Source of the DNA: Bacteroidales bacterium Bact_13 | Lineage (GTDB): Bacteria > Bacteroidota > Bacteroidia > Bacteroidales > UBA932 | DNA length: 33,869 nucleotides | Direction of reading: 5' to 3' | Assembly: GCA_001602845.1 (NCBI GenBank) | Contig: LUZE01000175.1 | Span: 1-33,869 of the forward strand | In this document: positions 1 to 8,746 of the stretch, in pieces | Layout: every line of letters begins with the position of its first letter | Numbering within the stretch: position 1 is the first letter of the stretch | The notes under the pieces: generated by a model | Told to the model about the DNA's origin: nothing | Seen by the model: only the letters and a program-made list of their open reading frames with translations | Database searches by the model: none | Program-made: the position numbers and the translations under genes

Positions 1-1
1 G

Positions 2-436
2 GCCGCGCCTTCGTACCCGCAGCCCCCCGCATATCAGCAGCCAGCTGCCCCGCAGCCGGCCCCGCACCGTTTCACGGTGCTCGACACCAGTGCTGCCATG
101 CCCGACATGATGCGGCAGATGCAGCAGATGCAGCAGGCACAACAGATGCCGCCGCGCCCCGCTCCGGAGCCGGAGCCGCCGAAACCCGAACTGCATATCT
201 GCCCGAAGTGCGGCTATCCGGCCACCGGCTATTCCGACGCCTGCCCGAACTGCGGAACGGTGCTGGTCGTGCAGCAGCCTGCCCCCGCACCCGCCCCTGC
301 GCCCGCGGCACCTTCCTATGCCCACGCGTCCGTCACCGGGCCGCGTCTGATTCCCGTCGACGGGGGACAGGTGATCCCGCTCCGTCCGGGAACCTACATT
401 GAAATAGGTTATCACAAATACCGCTTTGAACTATGA
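2..436 (+). CDS. Zinc-ribbon protein with Pro/Gln/Met-rich linker (5' partial)
   Basis: Frame is open to the window edge; contains CPKCGYPATGYSDACPNCG (two CxxC pairs); C-terminus LRPGTYIEIGYHKYRFEL; stop overlaps the next ATG (ATGA). Confidence 0.75.
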   Translation, partial: AAPSYPQPPAYQQPAAPQPAPHRFTVLDTSAAMPDMMRQMQQMQQAQQMPPRPAPEPEPPKPELHICPKCGYPATGYSDACPNCGTVLVVQQPAPAPAPAPAAPSYAHASVTGPRLIPVDGGQVIPLRPGTYIEIGYHKYRFEL

Positions 437-1761
437 GCATGAACGCACCCCGTCAGGTTCCTTCCCGGTGTGACTGCAAGCCGGGCGATTGGATCGGCAA
501 CCGCTATACGGTGGTTTCCGAACTGGGCGCCGGATCGTTCGGCCAGGTGTTCAAGGTGAAGGATGTCCAGGGGAACCTGCATGCGCTCAAGTTGCTCCGC
601 CTCTGGGACGTTCCGGCTGAAATCCGCGAGCCGCTCATCGAGCGCTTCGACATGGAGGTCCAGACCGGGCAGATTCCCTGCCCGAACCTGGTCCATTCCA
701 TCGATACGGGTTTCCTGAACGGCAATCCGTGGTTCGTGATGGAGTTCTGCTCGGGTGGTGACATCTCGAAGTATGCGGGCCGGCCCGACGCCGATTTCCC
801 GCGCTATGCCCGCGAGATCCTCAACGGACTGTATGCCCTTCACTCGCACGGCAAGGTCCATCGCGACCTGAAGCTTGAGAACGTGCTGCTCAAGGATGGT
901 GACGTCGCGGCGCTGACCGATTTCGGCATCAGCGGCGACCGGAACCGCCGTATGACGGAAAGGAACATTTTCGGCCGTCCCCAGCAGATGTTCGGCACGT
1001 ATGCCTATATGCCGCCGGAGCAGTCGAACCGCGCCCGCGGCGACTGCACGGTGCTCCCCACCACCGACATCTTCTCGTTCGGCGTGCTGATGTACCAGCT
1101 GATCACCGGAGAACTGCCTTTCGGCAGGCTGGAAGACGAGAACGACCTGGCCAAGTACCTGATCAAGAGCAAGGCGGGTGACTGGAACCGGAACGGGCTG
1201 CTCTCCGTGCAGAACGGCTACCGCTGGGAACGCCTGATCGCCGGCTGCCTGGACGCGTCGTGGAAGACGCGGCTCCAGAATGCGGAGGCGGTGCTGGCAC
1301 TGGTCCCCGACTACCCGGTTCCCGGAATGCCCCGGCAGTCTTACCAGCCCGCGCCTGCACCGGTCCGGTTCGAGGAAGAGCCGGAGCCCGGCCATCCTTC
1401 CGGGACGTTCATCAAAATCATGCAGGGCGAGGAATTCGGCAAGGAGTTCCCGCTCGAGACCATGCTGCAGGAAGACGGCAAGAACCTGATCACGGTGGGC
1501 CGCGATTACATGAACCGGATCTTCCTGCTCGACTTCAGCGATTCCTACACCTCCCGCCACCACATGACCCTGGAACGGGTCCGGAACGGGGGATGGATCG
1601 TCCGGGACGGGCAGTGGGTGACCGGAACCACGCAATGGGCGCCTTCGACCAACGGCACCTACGTCGGCTCCAAGCAGGTCGATGAGTTCGGCGAGCCGCT
1701 CAAGAGCGGCGACATCATCTCGGCCGGCAACATCAAATTGCGATTCAAGATATATCAATAA
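433..1761 (+). CDS. Ser/Thr protein kinase with C-terminal FHA domain
   Basis: GAGSFGQVF, ALKLL, HRDLKLENVLL, DFG and MPPEQ kinase motifs; C-terminal FHA motifs VGRD, SRHH, TNGTYV. Confidence 0.92.
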   Translation: MSMNAPRQVPSRCDCKPGDWIGNRYTVVSELGAGSFGQVFKVKDVQGNLHALKLLRLWDVPAEIREPLIERFDMEVQTGQIPCPNLVHSIDTGFLNGNPWFVMEFCSGGDISKYAGRPDADFPRYAREILNGLYALHSHGKVHRDLKLENVLLKDGDVAALTDFGISGDRNRRMTERNIFGRPQQMFGTYAYMPPEQSNRARGDCTVLPTTDIFSFGVLMYQLITGELPFGRLEDENDLAKYLIKSKAGDWNRNGLLSVQNGYRWERLIAGCLDASWKTRLQNAEAVLALVPDYPVPGMPRQSYQPAPAPVRFEEEPEPGHPSGTFIKIMQGEEFGKEFPLETMLQEDGKNLITVGRDYMNRIFLLDFSDSYTSRHHMTLERVRNGGWIVRDGQWVTGTTQWAPSTNGTYVGSKQVDEFGEPLKSGDIISAGNIKLRFKIYQ

Positions 1762-1789
1762 CATATTCTAAATAACAACAAACGTTTCT

Positions 1790-2785
1790 ATGGAAAACAC
1801 AACCAATTACAAAAAAACCGTAGCCGGCTCCATCGGAGCGGGCCTGGGTTCCGTGTTCAACGCTTCCGGCAGGAAGTACTACATCCTGGAACACAAGACT
1901 GAATCGCAGTACCACCATTCCGGTGAATCGCAGAAGATTATCGTCGACCAGATCGAACTGGGCCGCGACTCGAGCTGCCAGGTCCGTTTCGATGAATCGT
2001 TCGAGACGGTCAGCCGCCGCCACGCAGCCATCGTGAAGGAAGGTGACGGCTGGAAACTCATCCCGCTGTCGCAGACCAACGGCACCTATGTCAACGGACA
2101 GCCCGTCCAGGGCGAATGGCACCTGACTTCCGGTGACGAGATCCGTCTCTCTTCGCGCGGTCCCGTCATGGGCTTCATCGTGCCGCAGGGCAAGCAGAGC
2201 GTCGTGAGCAGCATCGGCCTGACCGAGCGTATGAGCCTCTTCCGCCAGCAGGCACTCCGCCCGTACAAGCGCGCCCTCATCATCATGGGTATCGTGCTGG
2301 TCCTCGCCGTCGCCAGCCTGATCATCTGGAACGTGATGCAGAGCAAGAAGTACGAGGAACAGAGCCGTGAGTACCGTCAGCAGATCGAGCAGGTCAACGA
2401 CGATATCCTGAAGAAGGACCGCGAGATTGACGCCCTCAACGAAAACCTGAAGAACATCCAGGACGAATCCTCCGCAGAATACAGCAAGATGCTCGAGCAG
2501 GCCAAGCAGGCACGCGAGGAGCGCAAGACGCTCGAAATGCAGAGCAAGAAGCTCCAGGAAGAGCTCAACAACATCAAGACCCGTGAGCGCGTCAAGGATC
2601 AGGAGCAGGCTGAAATGAAACGCAAGGCCGAAGAGGAAGCTGCCCGCAAGATAAAGGAAGCCGAGGAGGCTGCTGCCAAGAAGGCTGCCGAAGAGGCCGA
2701 GAAGCACAAGAACAATCCGGACGAGGATGCGTTCAAGAAAGCCAAGGAGCAACTCAAGGACAAGAAAACCATTTTTGACGACTAA
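1790..2785 (+). CDS. FHA-domain membrane protein with long C-terminal coiled coil
   Basis: FHA motifs LGRDSSCQVRF, SRRHA, TNGTYVNG; single TM RALIIMGIVLVLAVASLIIW; then Lys/Glu/Ala-rich heptad-like coiled coil. Confidence 0.88.
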   Translation: MENTTNYKKTVAGSIGAGLGSVFNASGRKYYILEHKTESQYHHSGESQKIIVDQIELGRDSSCQVRFDESFETVSRRHAAIVKEGDGWKLIPLSQTNGTYVNGQPVQGEWHLTSGDEIRLSSRGPVMGFIVPQGKQSVVSSIGLTERMSLFRQQALRPYKRALIIMGIVLVLAVASLIIWNVMQSKKYEEQSREYRQQIEQVNDDILKKDREIDALNENLKNIQDESSAEYSKMLEQAKQAREERKTLEMQSKKLQEELNNIKTRERVKDQEQAEMKRKAEEEAARKIKEAEEAAAKKAAEEAEKHKNNPDEDAFKKAKEQLKDKKTIFDD

Positions 2786-2809
2786 TATTCACACAAAACC
2801 ATTACAACC

Positions 2810-3196
2810 ATGAAAAAATTCCTGTTTTTACTCATGCTGGGTGGCGCGTTGTTGAGCTTCAACTCCTGCGGCACGAACTATGATGCCCTCGCAAGCGGCA
2901 TTCATTTCGACACGATGAACTCCGACACGAACTTTGAGAACTTCCGTCATGCAAGCGATGAGACCCAGGTCTCCGTCCTGCGCGACCTCTGCGATGCAGC
3001 TGACCGCTATTTCGACCGCGAAGTCAATACGGTCAATGACCTCCGTGAGTTCGAGAAGAGAATCGACCTGCTGGAGCAGTACTATGACGAGGCCGGCAAG
3101 AAATCCGCAAACATTGCCAGCCGTCTGAAAGACTTCCGCCGCAAGATCGACCAGATGAAACGTGCGCTGGGCATCGACGTGTACGTGACCAAATAG
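2810..3196 (+). CDS. Small putative lipoprotein, helical
   Basis: Signal peptide with lipobox-like LLSFNSC; 128 aa; short gap to the upstream FHA gene. Confidence 0.75.
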   Translation: MKKFLFLLMLGGALLSFNSCGTNYDALASGIHFDTMNSDTNFENFRHASDETQVSVLRDLCDAADRYFDREVNTVNDLREFEKRIDLLEQYYDEAGKKSANIASRLKDFRRKIDQMKRALGIDVYVTK

Positions 3197-3221
3197 TTTT
3201 TTTCACAACGAATGATTGTTT

Positions 3222-3254
3222 CGGGGCCGCGGGAAGGCCTGCGGCCCCGTTTTT
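3222..3254 (+). terminator. Intrinsic terminator-like hairpin
   Basis: CGGGGCCGC-(10 nt)-GCGGCCCCG followed by TTTTT. Confidence 0.75.
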
Positions 3255-3260
3255 ATTAAA

Positions 3261-4178
3261 ATGGCTGAACTGACTTTCAAGATGACGGCTGCCACCAACG
3301 TAGGCTTGGTGCGCACCAACAACGAGGATAACTTTATCGTCAATCCCGATTTGACGGCGGACAAATGGTTTGTCCCGGAAGATCCGGAGGCTCCGCTTAC
3401 GCTGGGCAAGGATGGATGCCTGCTCGTCGTTGCCGACGGCATGGGCGGCATGAACGCCGGTGAAGTCGCTTCGGCCCTGGCTGTCGAAAGCCTCCGGCAG
3501 TCCTTCTCAGACCTGCCTGCAATGACGGAGGGCGATGCGGGTACGCTCATCCCCACTTTCCTCTGCCATGCCATCGAGCTGGCGGACAAGAAGATCAAGG
3601 AGCGGGTCCATGAGGATCCCTCCACGGCCGGCATGGGAACTACGGTCGTCGCCGTATGGGTCCGTGACGGAATCGCCCACGTCGCCTGGTGCGGAGACTC
3701 CCGTGCCTATCTGTTCAACAAGCAGTCCGGCCTGAGCCGGCTCAGCAAGGACCACTCCTATGTCCAGCAACTGGTGGACAAGGGGGAACTGGACCCTGAA
3801 CTGGCCTTCTATCATCCCAACAGCAACATCATCACCCGGAGCCTGGGCGACAATCCTGCCAAGGCCCAGCCCGAGTACATTTCCCGCAAACTCTCCCAGG
3901 GCGACGTGCTGCTGCTCTGCAGCGACGGCCTGTGCGGCCTGTGCAAGGACGAGGAGATCCTCGAAGTCCTGAATGCAGAGGACGACGAAAGCGGCAGCAT
4001 CGAGCATTGCAAGAATGCCCTCATCGAGGCGGCGCTGACGGCCGGCGGACACGACAACGTGACGGTGGCCCTGTTCCAGTGCCTGACACTCAAGGAAAAC
4101 GAGTTGACCCAGACGCTCGTCGGAAAACCCAAGAAAAAACGCCGTTGCTGTCTCTTCCGCCGCAGGAATCGTGACTGA
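3261..4178 (+). CDS. PP2C-family Ser/Thr protein phosphatase
   Basis: VVADGMGG, GTTVVAV, WCGDSRAY, LLCSDGLC, GGHDNVTV motifs. ATG at 3261 preferred; the ORF-track extension to 3216 runs through the terminator hairpin. Confidence 0.92.
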   Translation: MAELTFKMTAATNVGLVRTNNEDNFIVNPDLTADKWFVPEDPEAPLTLGKDGCLLVVADGMGGMNAGEVASALAVESLRQSFSDLPAMTEGDAGTLIPTFLCHAIELADKKIKERVHEDPSTAGMGTTVVAVWVRDGIAHVAWCGDSRAYLFNKQSGLSRLSKDHSYVQQLVDKGELDPELAFYHPNSNIITRSLGDNPAKAQPEYISRKLSQGDVLLLCSDGLCGLCKDEEILEVLNAEDDESGSIEHCKNALIEAALTAGGHDNVTVALFQCLTLKENELTQTLVGKPKKKRRCCLFRRRNRD

Positions 4179-4908
4179 CAAGAAGACAACCCAACGTCTC
4201 ACGGTGACGTGCTACGACACGGACGTGGCGCATTATCTGAAGCCGGCCGCTTTCATGGACCTGGCCCAGGAGATTGCGTACGTTTCGGCGCAGTCGCTGG
4301 GTTTCGGCTACGACGATCTCCAGCGCTACGGGACGGCCTGGGTGCTGTCGCGCATGCATATCGAGTTCCCGGCGATGCCCCGCTGGAAGGACGTAGTGGA
4401 ACTGCAGACCTGGCACAAGGGCTTTGAGGGGCCGTTCTACGTCCGCGACTTCCGGATGACCGGTGCGGACGGCCAGCCGGCCGTGCTGGCCACCTCGTCT
4501 TGGCTGATCATTGATGTGGAATCACGGCGGCTGTTGCGGCGCGAACATCTGGCCGACAAGCTCCCCCTGGATACGGTGTGCTCCGAAAGCGCGATCGCGG
4601 AACCCTGCGGAAAGGTCGTCATGCCGGGCGAGGGAATGGAGGAAATCGTCGAGCATCGCGTTGTCTATTCGGACGTGGACATCATCGGCCATGCGAACAA
4701 CGCCCGGTATATCGCCTGGGCGATGGACTGCCTCGACTACGGCACCGTGGCGGAAAACCGCGTGCGTTCCATCCGCATCAATTTCAACAAGGAAGTCCTG
4801 CCGGGCCAGACGGTAGAAATCTTCCGTGCACCCGTAGAGGGAGGCTGGGTCGTCGAAGGCCGCGTGGAGGACCGGTCGTCCTTCTGTGCGGAAATCCTCT
4901 TTTCATAG
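4171..4908 (+). CDS. Acyl-ACP thioesterase (FatA-like, double hot-dog)
   Basis: GTG start overlapping the PP2C stop by 8 nt; N-terminal hot-dog YDTDVAHYLKPAAFMDLAQE and second hot-dog YSDVDIIGHANNARYIAWAMD. Confidence 0.88.
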   Translation: MTDKKTTQRLTVTCYDTDVAHYLKPAAFMDLAQEIAYVSAQSLGFGYDDLQRYGTAWVLSRMHIEFPAMPRWKDVVELQTWHKGFEGPFYVRDFRMTGADGQPAVLATSSWLIIDVESRRLLRREHLADKLPLDTVCSESAIAEPCGKVVMPGEGMEEIVEHRVVYSDVDIIGHANNARYIAWAMDCLDYGTVAENRVRSIRINFNKEVLPGQTVEIFRAPVEGGWVVEGRVEDRSSFCAEILFS

Positions 4909-4943
4909 CTGTTTTTTTGGCACGGATTTCGGAAGAAAACGCC

Positions 4944-4951
4944 TATCTTTG
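4944..4951 (+). promoter_or_regulatory. Bacteroidota -7 element TATCTTTG upstream of lolA-like gene
   Basis: Exact TAnnTTTG match 30 nt before the ATG at 4982; -33 element not convincing. Confidence 0.6.
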
Positions 4952-4981
4952 CACAATTTTCAAAGCGAATAGGATTTGAAC

Positions 4982-5497
4982 ATGAAAAAAATGCTGTTGC
5001 TCGCCGCCCTGGTCTGCTGTTCCTGGCTCGCCGGCGCACAAGATCTCGAGAGTTCGTTCACCCAGACCCGGACCATCAAGGCGTCCGGCAAGTCCATCCA
5101 CTCGGAAGGCGTCGTTTCATTCAAGGCACCCGACCAGCTGACGATGACCTACACCGATCCCCAGGGAGAATACCTCATCATCTCCGGGCCGATGCTCCGC
5201 TCGAATTCGCAGGGCCAGCAGCTTTCCATCGACACCAGCAAGAACCCCCGCTTCAAGAATCTCCGCAATACCCTGATGAACTGCATCATGGGCGAGTATG
5301 AGACGGCTGCCGCCGACAACGACGCCGAGCTGAAGGTCACGGAGAAGAACGGCGTGAAGACCGTGACGATGACGGCCCGCAAGACCGCGCCGCGGGGCTA
5401 TTCGCAGATCATCATGGAGTATGTCAAGAACCGCCCCGTGCGGATGGTGCTCGAGGAGTTCGGCGGGATCCTGACCGAATATATCTTTAAATATTAA
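4982..5497 (+). CDS. Outer-membrane lipoprotein carrier protein LolA-like
   Basis: Signal peptide MKKMLLLAALVCCSWLAGAQ; LolA-like FTQTRTIKASGKSIHSEGVVSFKAPDQLTMTYTDPQGEYLIISG. Confidence 0.82.
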   Translation: MKKMLLLAALVCCSWLAGAQDLESSFTQTRTIKASGKSIHSEGVVSFKAPDQLTMTYTDPQGEYLIISGPMLRSNSQGQQLSIDTSKNPRFKNLRNTLMNCIMGEYETAAADNDAELKVTEKNGVKTVTMTARKTAPRGYSQIIMEYVKNRPVRMVLEEFGGILTEYIFKY

Positions 5498-5726
5498 GGT
5501 CCTTTTCCTGTTTTTCCAGGTAATCCACTACGTCTCCGACGGTCTCGAAGGTAGCGAGGGCCATGTCGGGGATGACGATGCCGTATTGGTCCTCGACTTT
5601 CATCAGCAGTTGGAGAATGTCGATGGAATCGGCGCCCAGGTCGCGCTTGATCTTCGAATCCCGGGTAATGATGGCCGGATCTTTCCGTAACTGTTTGGCC
5701 AGGATGGCCTGCACTTTGTCAAACAT
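5487..5726 (-). CDS. Acyl carrier protein (divergent)
   Basis: 79 aa; DLGADSIDILQLLMKVEDQYGIVIPD carries the phosphopantetheine Ser; start immediately after the plsX stop. Confidence 0.88.
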   Translation of the reverse strand: MFDKVQAILAKQLRKDPAIITRDSKIKRDLGADSIDILQLLMKVEDQYGIVIPDMALATFETVGDVVDYLEKQEKDLNI

Positions 5727-5727
5727 G

Positions 5728-6747
5728 TCAGTCTTCGTAGTGTTCGTATTTTGAGATTTCCGTTTCAATCTTGTCGGACAGGCGGCTGGTTTCCATCTTG
5801 TAGGCCTGTTCGATGCATTTCTCTACAGCAACGGCCTTGCTGCTGCCGTGTCCCTTGACCACGACCTTCTGCGTGCCCAGCAGCACGCTCCCGCCGTAGT
5901 TCTGGTAGTTCATGAATTCCTTCTCTTCCAGGAACATGCGCTTCATCAACAGGGCGCCCACCTTGTATAGTGTGCGGGAATAGATGTCTTTCTTGAGCTT
6001 CTTCAGCAATTCGATGGCCGTGCCTTCCGTGGTCTTCACGAGCACATTGCCGGCGAAGCCGTCGGTCACCACGACGTCATAGCTGCCGCCGAGCAGGTCG
6101 CGGCTCTCCATGTTGCCCACGAAGTTCACGGACGGGGTCTCCTGCAGGAGCCGGAAGGCCTCGCGCCGGATGTCATCGCCCTTCTCGGGTTCCTTGCCCA
6201 CATTGAGCAGCGCGGTGCGGGGGCGTGTCACGCCGTACACGTTTTCGAGGTACAGGCTGGCCATGATGGCGAACTGCCGCAGATGGGCGGGTGTTACTTC
6301 GACGTTCGCCCCGCTGTCGCAGATGCCCACGATACCGCCGTCCATGGTCGGCAGGATCGGGCAGAATGCGGGGCGGATGACGCCCGGGATGCGGCCGAGG
6401 CGTACCAGGGCGCCGGTGACCAGGGCGCCGGTCGATCCGGTGGAGACGAGCGCTGCGATGTCGTCCTCGTCACGGAGCATGATGATGCCCTTCATCATCG
6501 AACTGTTGCGCTTGAGGCGGATCACGTCGGTCGGCTTCTCGTCGCAGCCGATGACTTCGGGGGCATGGACGATCTCGAGCCGGGCGGCGTCGTACGCCTT
6601 TCCGGCCAGTGCGGCCTTGAGCGTCGCCTCGTCGCCGGTCAGGAGGAGGTGAAGGTCGGGATTCTTCGCCAGGGCGGCCAGTGCGCCGTCCACGGGTGCC
6701 TGCGGCGAATGGTCGCCGCCGAAGCAGTCAACGATGATCTTGATCAT
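5728..6747 (-). CDS. plsX: Phosphate acyltransferase PlsX
   Basis: MIKIIVDCFGGDHSPQAPVDGAL N-terminus, STGALVTGALVRLGRIPGVIRPAF, VVTDGFAGNVLVKTTEG. Confidence 0.95.
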   Translation of the reverse strand: MIKIIVDCFGGDHSPQAPVDGALAALAKNPDLHLLLTGDEATLKAALAGKAYDAARLEIVHAPEVIGCDEKPTDVIRLKRNSSMMKGIIMLRDEDDIAALVSTGSTGALVTGALVRLGRIPGVIRPAFCPILPTMDGGIVGICDSGANVEVTPAHLRQFAIMASLYLENVYGVTRPRTALLNVGKEPEKGDDIRREAFRLLQETPSVNFVGNMESRDLLGGSYDVVVTDGFAGNVLVKTTEGTAIELLKKLKKDIYSRTLYKVGALLMKRMFLEEKEFMNYQNYGGSVLLGTQKVVVKGHGSSKAVAVEKCIEQAYKMETSRLSDKIETEISKYEHYED

Positions 6748-7871
6748 TTCAGTCTCTTTACATAGGCGCGGCGGCGCTTCGCCTGGACGGCATTGAAGCG
6801 GCGCCACAGGTTCAGGATGGCGTAGTTGTCCTCGAGGTTGAGGTTCGTCTCCGCATACTCCACGTCCGTATCGCGCAGCATGTGCATGATGGCCGATGCG
6901 AAGGCGGCCGAGATGCCGCGGTTCAGGTATTCCGGATCCACGCCGATGAGGCACAGGTCGATAACCTTCGGGTGGCGGATGCAGCGCAGCAGCCGGGCGA
7001 TCACCCGGGGCGTGTAGCGGCCCCGCGTGCCCACGAGGGCGGACGCAAGGCTCGGAATCGCGAAGCCGAAGCAGACCATCCGCTCGTTTTCGTCGAGGAT
7101 GACGGCCGTGTATTTCGGGCTGATCACCAGCCGGAAATTGTCGATCATCAGCTTCTTCATGCGGTCGGTGAAGGGCACGGTTCCGTAGAGCCCGTCGTAC
7201 GACTTGTCGATCAGCTCGAAGATGCCGTCCTTGTACCGGTCGATGAAATCCTTTGTGTTCTTCGATTCGCCGAAGTGCAGCTTGTAGCGGCGGAAGATGA
7301 ACTGCGTGAGCTTGTCCAGGTCTTCTTCATCCTCGGAGGGTTCGGGTGCGTAAAGCCGGCTCTCGGTCCAGTCTACCTCCTTGACGAAGCCCAGCTGTTC
7401 GATATGGTGCTGGTAGTATTCGGCGTTGTACTGTTCCTCAAAGGTCTGCGGCTGGTCGAAGCCCTCGACGAGCAGGCCTTCGCGCTCCAGGTCGGAAAAA
7501 CCCAGCGGGCCGCAGAGCGTGTCCATGCCCTTGTCCAGCGCCCATTTCTCCACGGCCTTGAACAGGGCTTCGGATACTTTGGGGTCGTCGATGGCGTCGA
7601 AGTGGCCGAAGCGGGCGCGCCGCTCCCCGTTCTTCTCGTTGGCGGCTTTCTGGATGATGCCCTGGATGCGGCCGGCGATCTTCCCGTCCTTGTAGGCGTT
7701 CAGGCAGATCCATTCGCAGCAGTCCGAATACACGAATCCGGGCTTGAACATTTTCCGTTCGTCCGCATAGAACGGCGGAACGAAATACGAATTGCCGGCG
7801 TACAGGTCGAGCGGGAAGTTGAGGAATTCCCGCCGCTCACGCCTGGTCTTGACTTCCCGTACGGTAATCAT
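6744..7871 (-). CDS. GNAT-like N-acetyltransferase family protein (375 aa)
   Basis: FVPPFYADERKMF, GRIQGIIQ, GPLGFSDLEREGLLVEGF, and a C-terminal acyltransferase-like region; ATGA overlap with plsX. Confidence 0.7.
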   Translation of the reverse strand: MITVREVKTRRERREFLNFPLDLYAGNSYFVPPFYADERKMFKPGFVYSDCCEWICLNAYKDGKIAGRIQGIIQKAANEKNGERRARFGHFDAIDDPKVSEALFKAVEKWALDKGMDTLCGPLGFSDLEREGLLVEGFDQPQTFEEQYNAEYYQHHIEQLGFVKEVDWTESRLYAPEPSEDEEDLDKLTQFIFRRYKLHFGESKNTKDFIDRYKDGIFELIDKSYDGLYGTVPFTDRMKKLMIDNFRLVISPKYTAVILDENERMVCFGFAIPSLASALVGTRGRYTPRVIARLLRCIRHPKVIDLCLIGVDPEYLNRGISAAFASAIMHMLRDTDVEYAETNLNLEDNYAILNLWRRFNAVQAKRRRAYVKRLK

Positions 7872-7876
7872 GGCGG

Positions 7877-8746
7877 TTACCGGTGGATTGCGTGGAAGCA
7901 GACGCCGACGCCGTTGGGACCGGAATGGCTGCCTGCTGTAGGGTTGGTTACCACGTATTCGATGTCCAGATCGTCTCCGAACCGTTCCTTCATCATCTGT
8001 CCCACTTCCTTTGCGATCTCGGGAGCGTCGGTGTGACCGATGTAGAAGCGGTGTTTCTTGATGTCGTCGCCGAGTTCGGCCACACGGTCGACCAGCAGTT
8101 CCATGGCCTTCACGCGGCCCTTGGTCTTGCCGCAGGAGACCATCTTGCCTTCGGGCGACATGTAGATGATCGGGCGGATGCCGATCAGGGTGCCCATTGT
8201 GGCGGCCAGACCGCTGACGCGGCCGCTGCGGCGGAAGAATTTCAGGTCGTCCGCGAAGAAATACATCGCGTAGCGGTCGACTTCCTTCTCCGCCCAGGCA
8301 AGGATCTGGTCGAGGTCCTGTCCGGCCAGGTGCAGGTCGCCGACGGCACGGACGATGGCATAGCTGATGGTGGTGATGCCCTTGGTGTCGACCTCTGCGA
8401 AGCGCCGTCCGGGATACTTGCTCCGAAGTTCGGCGACAGCCTGGTCCATGGCGTCGAAAGTGACGGTCATCGCCCGGGAGAAGTGGACGTAGAGGATGTC
8501 GTTGCCGGCTGCGAACTCAGGCTCGAAGTATTCCAGGTAGCGTTCCTTGGAAATGGCGCTCGTGGTCGGGAGAACGCCGCTCCGCAGCATGTCGTAGAAA
8601 GTGCGGGAGTCGAACGTGTCGAAATCCACATACGGATAGATGGTCTTTGCATCCACGCTGTAGGGCATGCTGATCAGCTTGTAGCCGTATTGCGCGGCGA
8701 CAGCGGGGGTGATGTCGGTGTCGGTGTCAGTATAAAGTGTCAACAT
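7877..8746 (-). CDS. DegV-family / FakB-like fatty-acid-binding protein
   Basis: PTTSAIS, FFRRSGRVSGLAATMGTLIGIRPIIY, GSHSGPNGVGV are characteristic DegV motifs. Confidence 0.9.
   Translation of the reverse strand: MLTLYTDTDTDITPAVAAQYGYKLISMPYSVDAKTIYPYVDFDTFDSRTFYDMLRSGVLPTTSAISKERYLEYFEPEFAAGNDILYVHFSRAMTVTFDAMDQAVAELRSKYPGRRFAEVDTKGITTISYAIVRAVGDLHLAGQDLDQILAWAEKEVDRYAMYFFADDLKFFRRSGRVSGLAATMGTLIGIRPIIYMSPEGKMVSCGKTKGRVKAMELLVDRVAELGDDIKKHRFYIGHTDAPEIAKEVGQMMKERFGDDLDIEYVVTNPTAGSHSGPNGVGVCFHAIHR

Noticed and set aside
412-1764. 450-aa minus-strand ORF
   Set aside because: Shadow of the kinase-FHA gene, which has clear catalytic motifs.
1745-2752. 335-aa minus-strand ORF with Leu-rich stretches
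   Set aside because: Antisense of the Lys/Glu coiled-coil codons (GAG/AAG read as CTC/CTT); artefact.
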